From the NCBI GenBank assembly GCA_029851415.1, contig CM056742.1, positions 63,684,454-63,748,453 on the forward strand: 64,000 nt of DNA, written 5' to 3'. A program made the translations under genes and the position numbers. The notes below the pieces were generated by a model. The model did no database searches, was not told the DNA's origin, and was given only the letters and a program-made list of their open reading frames with translations. This document shows, in pieces, positions 23,090 to 32,462 of this stretch; the first letter of the stretch is position 1, and each line of letters begins with the position of its first letter. The DNA is from Eretmocerus hayati. Its lineage: Eukaryota; Arthropoda; Insecta; Hymenoptera; Aphelinidae.

Positions 23090-25312
23090 TCACATGCTCT
23101 TACTTCTTGACAGCGATCTACCAGAGTTGGCTTCCTTCTTTGGTGCAGCCTCGCCAAGCTCGCTTGCAACTTCCACCCTCTCTCGCCGTATGCTTTCATT
23201 TTCCAGTGCTTCTCGTGGCACACACTTCAACCATTTTATACCAGCATTGGCGGAATCTGTAATTCAGAAATAGTCATGGATAAGTCGAATCAGTTCACCA
23301 ATTCCAGGAAATCGCGAGAAATAACGGCAAGTACAAGAACCCACTTGACACAGGTTTTATATGGACTATCACTTCAGTGGCAGCCCCATCACGCCCATTG
23401 CACGGCACGAGGAGATAAAAATCTCCGACGATATTGCTGCTCTCGGGGTCTGCCTCTGAGCCTTGGCACACCGTCAGGTGCACCCTTGCAACACCAACAA
23501 AGCGAGCATCGGTCTTATCTGCTAGCATCTCTGGTTCTGCTGGCTCATCTCCCTCTGAAAAATAATTGAGCTTATTCACACAACAGAATAAAATCGTCAA
23601 TGTTTTGTTTCTCGCGAATGAAGCAATCAAGAAATGTGGCTCAATCGAAGTATTTTTTTGAAAATGCAATCGCGGATTAATTCATCAATGCTGATTCTCG
23701 TTATTTTCTTAGAAGTCATCAAGTTTTATAGCAACACTATATTCAATTCGCGCCTCAGAACACATGAACTCTTGTCAGGCCATTACGTTTGTGATGAAGG
23801 CGATTCGAGCACAAAAAAGAGTACGTCGGCCCCCCTCCCCATCTGGACCTGGCATGATTTATCATTATCCAATACCTTTTGGGAATGCGAGATGATCCGA
23901 CTCTGCAACAGCCTTATCAAAGCTCTCGTAGTCCGATGCACCGGCTACCCATGTGTCGGTCGCGTCGAGCTCGCTGCCCATCGTCGAAGAAGAGCCCACA
24001 CCAGAGTCTGATGCATCACTGTTGTTGGACGAACACTCGACCGCCAACCTTCGTCTCTTGCGAGCTTGTACCTCTTCGCCATCATCTTCGTCGTACTCGA
24101 TCTGTCTGCTGGTTGATTGGAACGCTCCATAAGGAGGCGTAGCTCTGTTGGCCAAAGCTGGGAAAAAACTTGGGCTAGTATCGAAGTCCCTTCCCGGGTC
24201 CAGGCTCAGCAACATCCATCGTAGCCGCATCTCATTGTAATTATCTGTAATGATTAACATAATTGAAATTAGGTAAGCGGTCGGTACCCTTCCGGATATT
24301 CTTCTTTTTGAACCTGTTCATACGCGCGCACGAGCCCCCGAGTTCAACAATCTAATTCGCCGCTCGAGCAGCGCTAGCCCTCTGATGCGTGAGAACAACG
24401 CTAGATGGAGCCAGGTTCACCATCGACGGCGCAACAAAGTTCCAATATATCCTCTTCTCGTCGAAAGCTCAGACACGGGGAGAAACGATCGCGATGTACC
24501 GCGCGCCGTTTCGATACGCGAGCCCAACACCTACGCACACTGCTTGGCAGATCCACTGGGCTTTGATCGAATAGTTAAATGATGAAGGAAATTCATAGAT
24601 CCACGCAAATTATATCACGATGCACACAATCAATACAAAATTTCTCCCCGGCAAGAATCTGGAACCACACTTGATAAATTCCTGGTTCCGTTATTCGATA
24701 AGGCCGACTTGCAATCTTTTTTCAATAGAAACTCGAATACTTCTTCCAACGATACCCCATTGAAGGGTTTTTTCAGCGTATAAGAATTTCTGTAAGATCG
24801 ATCATCATCTCATATGATACTCGCGACCAAATAATAAATAATCCAGCAATAACGGATTGAATGCCAGCGGCTGTGTCAAAAATGTTCGTCCGCGCCCGTT
24901 GGCATTGATGATCTCACATACTCACACGATTATACCGAGAATATCGATTAAGACTTTACATTCCAAGCGAGTAAGGTTCCACAACATCTTTGAAGGGCAC
25001 ATCCTTGGATATCCGATCAATGATATCGCGGCCCTTTCTAGCTAATTATAATAGATATTCCCTACGTCGTAACTCAGCGCGATCGGCACTGTACCAACGA
25101 GCCCCACTCACCTGCCGACGCAACAATCCTCTCGACGTCCACGACCTTCCAATCCTCGCCGGGTGTTTGCCGCGAGCGCACCATCCTCGCGATAGCCGGG
25201 CCGGGGCGTACGGCGGCCACAAGATAGCCTCTGCACTGTTACCGGTAAACCATTCCTCCGGTACCACTTCCAAGTCACCACCAGCAGGCACGACCATGAA
25301 AAACCTACGCAT
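23090..25312 (-). pseudogene. four-exon gene, left-arm copy, frameshifted
   Basis: Exons on the minus strand: 25112-25312, 23876-24244, 23345-23554, 23090-23256. Every junction has GT donor and AG acceptor, and all three introns are phase 1. Exon 1 starts at ATG and reads GGDLEVVPEEWFTG ... ILWPPYAP. It then changes frame before SRQTPGEDWKVVDVERIVASA, so a 1-nt deletion (or equivalent) breaks it. Exon 2 has NYNEMRLRWMLLSLDPGRDF, a basic nuclear-signal-like RKRRRL and a Ser/Asp-rich tail. Exon 4 ends SRSKSM. The EVVP.xW...WPP start followed by an YNEMR region resembles the N-terminus of insect DUF4806-type proteins; this is inference from memory and the C-terminal domain was not seen. Same exon lengths as the right-arm copy. 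Confidence 0.7.
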
Positions 25313-25470
25313 TTTGATGTATCAAGAGCCTGATCACACTCCACAGTAGCAGTTACACGGGAATATCGCGAGAGCAGCAGCTCTATCACGGAATCACTCA
25401 ATCAGAGAATGGTATCCGAGATCACGGAGCTGTTTCACGATCTTTCTCGCAACTCGGAACAATGATGCTT

Positions 25471-26090
25471 CTACGTCAAGGGCCGCAGGCAGACTGCCGG
25501 GCACTTCATCGAAATCCGACGAGCGGTCCAGTAGGCCCCTCCGTAAAAAACAGACCCACCAACCCGAATCACTCGCTTGGTCACGCCTCTCGTCATTCCA
25601 CGAATCACAACGCGGGCCTCTCTGCTACGCACAGCATTCCCACCACCACTGCACCGCATTTTTTGGCCGCTCGGTGGCTGCCGACCTTAATAATAGTCAC
25701 CCCTCCACCCCCCTCTCACAGGCCACTCGTGCGGGTGCTCTTCCTGCCACGGGTCAAAAAAGCTTCTTGGAGCGCCTACGTTGTCTATGTTGGGCCTCAC
25801 GTGCAGCCCGTCTGTGTACTCATCTCTACCACCCTTTGTTGTGTTCCAGGCACATCTGGCGATTCAAAAATTTTTTTCACATAGCTCCGCGCATTTCGAA
25901 CGAGATCATAACGATCACTGGGGCCATAACCCGGCGCCCGCCACGATATCTTGCCAGGGCCATCGGGCGAGGGTAGCCGTGTTACTCGTATGACCAAATG
26001 CTTCCCACCTCGGCGTACCTTACGTCGAGCGAGAGTGTCTCCGGAGAAAATATCAAAAATTTCTCTCAACTTTCCAGCGAGCCCATGACT
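25471..26090 (-). pseudogene. GC-rich basic-protein coding remnant, left arm
   Basis: Inverse of 47645-48351. In different frames it encodes a Lys/Arg-rich segment (RRGGKHLVIRVTRLPSPDG, then GYGPSDRYDLVRNARSYVKK) and a Gly/Arg/Val-rich one (GMTRGVTKRVIRVGGSVFYGG). The coding signal hops between frames, as in a decayed gene. No family recognised. Confidence 0.4.
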
Positions 26091-26479
26091 CGGCCTCGAA
26101 TAATCTGGTCAAAGCTTCTCCCCTTTATATTCTCTTGATCGAAATTTCTACTCACCCTATCAGATGTTAGATTATATAATTGAGAATGAACACCCATTTT
26201 ACTTTCGCGCCTAATGCAGCTCGCGAGAGACGACAATCAGAAGAAGTTCGGATCGCGTGTACGACTGGTTATAATACTGAAACATCCCATGTCGAATTCA
26301 TGCATCCCAAAATCGAAACTTACACCTCGATCTGCACAGGCTGTTATCCGATCACAGCCTCGCCCGTGCTACCCGAATTTTCCGCATCGACAACAAATTT
26401 TCTGAATATCGAAGAAAAACGTCTCATCTTTGCATCACTTGGCTCACGGGTATGTAGATAAATAATCCGATCTATCCCA

Positions 26480-29470
26480 TTCTCACTTCTGGAAATCTCA
26501 GTAGCCCTAATCAACACGAATTAAATGAGAAATTCCGAAAAAAACCGTCCCATCCTTCGATCGTGTGTATTGCTCGTTACATGAGTGTACCATTAGATGT
26601 CGAATTCATGCATTTCATGCACGCAACTGATACCTCGATCTGCACAGGCCCTGATTACATCATATCCACGCTCTGGCCCCACCAAATTATCCGCATCACC
26701 TAGAATTTGTCCGAATATTTGGAAAAAAACGTCCCATCTCCGCATCGCTTGGCGCGCCGGCTGGGTAGTTTAATCATCACGGGTGGCATTTCTTCACTTC
26801 CTCCACAAGAAAGGTACCTGATACGCACAAGGCTTCGATCAATTACTTACTCTTTTTGGAAAATCACAGTTGCTCTTATCGAGGCAAAATATATTGAGAA
26901 ATTCGAAAAAAACGTCCCATCCTTGGATCGCGTGTACTCCTGGTTACAACAGTGTACCGTTAGATGTCGATTTCATGCATTTCATGCACGCAACTGATAT
27001 CTCGATCTGCACAGGCCCTCATTGAATCATATCCACGCTCTGGCCTCTTTAGATTATCCGCATCACCTAGTATTTGTCCGAATATACGAAAAAAACGTCC
27101 CATCTCCGCATCGCTCGGCGCGCCGGCTCGGTAGTTTAATCATCACGGGCGGCATTGCTTCAGTTTTCCACACATAACAGGTCCCCGATACGCACAAGGC
27201 TTAGATCTGTCACATCCTCACTTTTTCGAATGACAGTTGCTCTTATCAATGCGAAATATATTGAAAAATCCGAAAACACCGTCCCATCCTTGGATCGCGT
27301 GTACTGCTGGTCACAACAGTGTACCGTTGGAGGTCGATTTCATGAATTTCATGCACAAAACTGATACCCCGATCCGCACAGGCCTCCATTACATCATATC
27401 CACACTCTGGCTTCACCAGTTTATCCGCATCACCTAGAATTTGTCCGAATATACGAAATCAACGTCCCATCTCCGCATCGCTTGGTGCGCCGGCTGGGTA
27501 GTTTAATCATCACGGGTGGCATTTCTTCACTTCCTCCACAAGAAAGGTACCTGATACGCACAAGGCTTCGATCAATTACTTACTCTTTTTGGAAAATCAC
27601 AGTTGCTCTTATCGAGGCAAAATATATTGAGAAATTCGAAAAAACCGTCCCATCCTTGGATCGCGTGTACTCCTGTCTACAACAGTGGACCATTAGATGT
27701 CGAATTCACGCATTTTATTCACGAATCCGATACCACGACTCGCACAGGCCTTGATCACATCAAATTCACGCTCTGGCCTCACCAAATTATCCGCATCACT
27801 AACAATTTGTCCGTACATCTGAGATAAAACGTCCCATCTCCGCATCGCTCGGCGCGCCGGCCCGGTAGTTAATCATCACGGGCGGCATTTCTTCCCTTTC
27901 CCCACATACCAGGTACCCTATACGCACAAGGCTTCGATCTATCACACTCCCACTTTGTAAAATGACAGTCGCTCTTATTAACACGAGAAATATTGAGATA
28001 TTCGAAAACAACCATCCCATCCTTGATCGCGCGTACTGCCGGTGACAACAGTGTACCGTTCGATGTCCAACCCATGCATTCCATGCATAAAACTGATACC
28101 ACGATTTGCACAGGCCTTGATTACATGAAATTCACGCTCTGGCCTCACCAAATTATCCGCATCACTAACAATTTGTCCGAACATCTGAAAAAAACGTCCC
28201 ATCCCCGCATCGCTCGGCGCACCGGCTCGGTAGTTTAATGATCACGGGCAGCTTTTCTCCACTTTCCACACATAACAGGTACCCGATACGCACAAGGCTT
28301 TGATTTGTCACATCCTAACTTTGTAAAATGACAGTTGCTCGTATCAAGGCGAGAAATATTCAGATATTCGAAAAAAACCGTCCCATCCTTGGATCGCGTG
28401 TACTGTTATTGGTTACAACAGTGTGGCATTAGATGTCGAATTCACGCATTTCATCCACGAATCCGATACCACGACTCGCACAGGCCTTGATTACATCAAA
28501 TTTACGCTCTGGCCTCATCAAATTATCCGCATCACTAACAATTTGTCCGAACATCTGAAAAAAAACGTCCTATCCCCGCATCGCTCGGCGCACCGCCTCG
28601 GTAGTGTAATGATCACGGGCGGCATTTCTTCACTTTCCACACATAACAGGTACCCGATAACACAAGGCTTTGATTTGTCACATCCTAACTTTGTAAAATG
28701 ACAGTTGCTCTTATCAAGGCGAGAAACATTCAGATATTCGAAAAAAACCGTCCCATCCTTGGATCGCGTGTACTGTTATTGGTTACAACAGTGTGCCATT
28801 AGATGTCGAATTCACAAATTTCATTCACGAATCCGATACCACAACTCGCACAGGCCTTGATCACATCAAATTTACGCTCTGGCCTCACCAAATTATCCGC
28901 ATCACTGACAATTTGTCCGTACATCTGAGATAAAACGTCCCATCTCCGCATCGCTCGGCGCGCCGGCTCGGTAGTTTAATCATCACGGGCGGCATTTCTT
29001 CACTTTCCCCACATAACAAGTACCCCATACGCACAAAGCCTTGATCTGTCACATCACTAATTTGTAAAATGACAGTTGCCCTTATCAACACGAGAAATAT
29101 TGAGAGATTTAAAAAAAACCGTCCCATCCTTGAATCGCGTGTACTGCTGGTTACAACAGTGTACCATTACATGTCGATTTCATACACAAAACTGATACCA
29201 CGATTCGCACAGGCCTTGATTACATCAAATTTACGCTCTGGCCTCACCAGATTATCCGCATCACCTAGAATTTGTCCGAATATATGAAAAAAAACGTCCC
29301 ATCTCCGCATCGCTCGGTGCGCCCGCTAGGTAGTTTAATGATCACGGGTGGCATTTCTTCACTTTCCCCACATAACAGGTACCTGATAGGCACAAGTCCT
29401 TGATCTACCACATACTCACTTTGTAAAATCACAGTTGTTCTTATCGACGGGAAAAATATACAGAAATGCG
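26480..29470 (-). repeat. 366-bp tandem repeat, left arm (about 8 units)
   Basis: The block TCCGCATCGCTCGGCGCGCC recurs near 26740, 27106, 27471, 27837, 28203, 28579, 28943 and 29305, so the unit is about 366 bp. Each unit also carries CCGTCCCATCCTTGGATCGCG and CTCTGGCCTCACCAAATTATC. The inverse orientation occurs at 45770-47260 with fewer units. Confidence 0.85.
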
Positions 29471-29650
29471 AAAAAACCATCCTATCCTTGGATCGCGTGT
29501 ACTCGCGTGTCTCTGGGAATATATATGCATACGGGAGCATAAGTGGGTGCCCAAACCAAGGATGGGACACTTCTTTCGAACACATCGTATTATTTCGTGT
29601 TCATGAGAGCGATTGAGATTATCCAGGGTGATAATGCGATAGATCATGAG
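29471..29650. repeat. orientation switch of the 366-bp repeat
   Basis: Up to CTTGGATCGCGTGTACTCGCG (about 29510) the repeat is in left-arm orientation. From ACCAAGGATGGGAC (about 29558) through GATAGATCATGAG it is in right-arm orientation, i.e. two partial units meet tail to tail around a short spacer. Confidence 0.6.
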
Positions 29651-30090
29651 TGTATACGGATCGAGGTATATATCACATGATATGCGATTCATTCGGTTAC
29701 ACTTGGAAATCCCCTCTCCATCATTGGTGGTACGTGACAGTAGTGATCGGTAGAAATAACGTAACAGTGTACTTCCTTCATAGAATGGTCAATATTTCGA
29801 ATGCAACATGACATTGAATAGTTCGGTTATCAATCTGTTCCATGTAATTGTGCGTGCGGCATCACGTGATGCCCCTACACCTTCATAATTGGTAGAATTC
29901 CTCGATTTTGCGTGTCTCGTCGGGACGCGATCCGATTGTCGTTACTTGAATACTCACTAACTGCTTCATTTCATGAAGTTCAAAAACTTCAATGCACCGG
30001 AGTATATCAGTAGATCCGCGGAAAATTTCTAGGAAGAGACCAAAAAATAAACGAAAGTCAAAAGTGAGCCTCTATGCCCGCAAGGTGGTG
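29651..30090. other. non-coding between tandem repeat and repeat X
   Basis: No gene or repeat recognised. Confidence 0.4.
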
Positions 30091-30324
30091 TTTTTATACG
30101 CTTTTATTCTACTTCACTTTGGCCATATTGTTTCATGCACAGGCATCCGGTACTCAACTAGTCAGCAGGCACGTCTCTCGCCGTAAGAGCAAGAGAGAGA
30201 AAGCCTTTTCATACACGCGGTTCCGGTACCGAGCTAGTCAGCGCGCGGATGAGCTTCTAGGTTACATTTGCTCTCTGAAATTTTCGCGCCCGTAAGCTCC
30301 ATCTCTTTTTTTTTACTCTCTCTG

Positions 30325-30355
<31 letters not shown>

Positions 30356-30647
30356 GTGGTAAGTGTTCCCACACGCATCTAACATCGCTCCGTGTTCGAA
30401 CATCAATTTAACCATCAAAACGTCGTCCCGAGTGGCACTTTTTTGCAGATTGGACTTCCTCCTGCAGGCTCATACCACTCGAGCACCACTGCATGGCTCC
30501 TGCTAGAGCCTGGGAGGAATAATTCCAATTCTGCAACCTCAACAACAACATCGAGTCAGCAGTGCCTGGCGCCGAAAGTGAGCTTTGTGCGCATGCTCGG
30601 AGGTCGTCTGCTACGCTAGCCTGCTTCGCTGTCTTGCTGTCTGCTGC

Positions 30648-32462
30648 ATGATGAGCGACAACATCTGCTGTGTCTGCAACAACACCTTACGTGCAGGCAG
30701 CAGAGTATGCGACATCTGTAAAAAATCAGCACATGTCAAGTGCTCGAGAACATCCAGACGAGCAGTGACATGTGAAAGATGTCTGCAGGTGAGCGAGATT
30801 CCAGCCGCAAAATCAACATCAAGTGCGACGAAGCAGACGACTTCGACTTCCCGCCTCAGTATGCAAACAGCCAGAGAGAGAGAGAAGGAGAAAACAAGCC
30901 CACGAAGACGTGTGAGTAATCAGCCGCTCTCACACATGCGGCTCAGCTCGCGTGGCGCGTCAGGAAAGTCTCCCCTCGCCCCGCACCATACCACCACGGG
31001 CAGCAGCGCTGAGCTCCCCACCACCAGTGCCTCTCAAGCCATCGAGAGTCGACAGCTCACGCTAGCGGGGGGTATTCCGCCAGCTACTGCTTCGCCTCCG
31101 TTAAGTGGCGCCACCATCCACGAGTCCAGCAGAACAGAGCCCGCGAACATTCAAAGGCAGCAAGCTGATGCGCGGCTCACTACTGCCTCTCCGTCGCTGC
31201 TCAGTACATCACATGTGGATCACCCCGTCGGATCGGTGGAAAGCAATAGCCCCAACATCTCGGATCAACCTGCAGCAACAACCACGTCGACGTCGTCAAA
31301 CTCTCCGGAATCAAAGTGGGTATATATACGGGAGAGTACTCTGGACCTTTTCTACAACCAAAATGCCTTGCTTCAGAACCAGCTTGACGAAATAAAATCC
31401 CTCGTGATCCGACAAAACGTTGCCACTACCTCTCCATCTTGCACACCAGCAGTTAGTGAGGTGGATGATCGATTGTTGGCACGTGTATCTTCTCTCGAGG
31501 GACTTATAGAGAAGCAAAGCTCCCAGCTGGAGGAGCTTCGCTTGGATCGACAGCTTCTTCTGGAGCAAAATTCCATCATGGCAGGCCAAATTTCTACCTT
31601 AACGGAGCTATTGTCAGGCTTCCAGAGTACTCTGCAGAATAGTAAATTTCGTAATGATGAGAATAGTAATGCTGAATCGACACATCAATCCTCGATTCCT
31701 AACACTGCCCCTAGGATGGACGAGTCCCCCCACTCATACGCTCGGAAGCAAGGGCAGGGACTGGGCAATGACGGACTTGAGCGCTGTAAACTGATTATTA
31801 ATGGTGTATTAAAAGAAGATTCTAAGGCCTCACCAGCACAGATATCTGATATTTCTTATGCAGTGCTCAAGTCCATTCTCCCCTCATTGGAGAGGGCAGA
31901 CATTGCTGATGTCCGTGTCCTGCAACCGGGGCGTGCGTCTGGAGAGAAGACTCCAACAGGTAATCGTGACTCGGTTCTATCTTCCCGAGCCTCAGCTGCC
32001 ATCACGCGCAATTTACCATCATGTGTAGTCCAACTCTCCAGTAGCCGACTAGTCGGGAAAGTGATTCGGGCTAAACGTTCGATCACCAATAATTATTTCA
32101 CGGCCAACAATATCCAGCCTGACTTACTCGACCCAGATACAAAAGCTCATGTGCCAGACCGTAAAATCTTTATAAATGAGATGCTCCACCGTGAAAAATA
32201 CAAGGAATTTATACGTTTAAGGTCGGTTGCACGCGGTTTGGGTCTTAAATACGTCTGGCACAGAGATGGGCGTTTCTGGGTTAGACGGAAAAATGGTGAG
32301 CGAGCGCATACGTTCGAATCCCTTGCTGATCTGCAGGTCATTCAAACGACCTGTCGAAGTGGTCCGGAACGCACCTGTGCGTTCTCTAATAACACCCAGA
32401 GCTGCACTATCGTTCCGGAGCAAAATAAAGTTCCGGCAACAGAATCAGCAGGGACTCCCTGA
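30648..32462 (+). CDS. LINE ORF1 protein: PHD-type zinc finger, coiled coil, nucleic-acid-binding C-terminus
   Basis: 604 codons from the first ATG of MMSDNICCVC; a second ATG follows directly. Residues about 6-45 have a PHD/RING-type Cys4-His-Cys3 pattern (CCVCNNTL, CDICKKSAHVKC, CERC). A long Ser/Thr/Pro-rich linker follows to about residue 225. Residues about 270-340 are a predicted coiled coil (LARVSSLEGLIEKQSSQLEE). The C-terminal 200 residues (LIINGVLKED, SCVVQLSSSRLVGKVIRAKR, GLKYVWHRDGRFWVRRKNG) resemble the RNA-binding part of LINE ORF1 proteins. Ends at TGA 32460-32462. Known role of such proteins: binding LINE RNA in the ribonucleoprotein. Same frame as ORF2. Confidence 0.88.
   Translation: MMSDNICCVCNNTLRAGSRVCDICKKSAHVKCSRTSRRAVTCERCLQVSEIPAAKSTSSATKQTTSTSRLSMQTAREREKEKTSPRRRVSNQPLSHMRLSSRGASGKSPLAPHHTTTGSSAELPTTSASQAIESRQLTLAGGIPPATASPPLSGATIHESSRTEPANIQRQQADARLTTASPSLLSTSHVDHPVGSVESNSPNISDQPAATTTSTSSNSPESKWVYIRESTLDLFYNQNALLQNQLDEIKSLVIRQNVATTSPSCTPAVSEVDDRLLARVSSLEGLIEKQSSQLEELRLDRQLLLEQNSIMAGQISTLTELLSGFQSTLQNSKFRNDENSNAESTHQSSIPNTAPRMDESPHSYARKQGQGLGNDGLERCKLIINGVLKEDSKASPAQISDISYAVLKSILPSLERADIADVRVLQPGRASGEKTPTGNRDSVLSSRASAAITRNLPSCVVQLSSSRLVGKVIRAKRSITNNYFTANNIQPDLLDPDTKAHVPDRKIFINEMLHREKYKEFIRLRSVARGLGLKYVWHRDGRFWVRRKNGERAHTFESLADLQVIQTTCRSGPERTCAFSNNTQSCTIVPEQNKVPATESAGTP

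Noticed and set aside
26480..29585. Many short frames in the 366-bp repeat as small genes
   Set aside because: They are in multiple overlapping frames on both strands, differ from unit to unit by frameshifts and lack domains.
32460..32462. The UGA as simple inactivation of the LINE
   Set aside because: It lies exactly at the ORF1/ORF2 boundary while both flanking ORFs are otherwise intact, which fits organisation better than decay; kept as a readthrough hypothesis.
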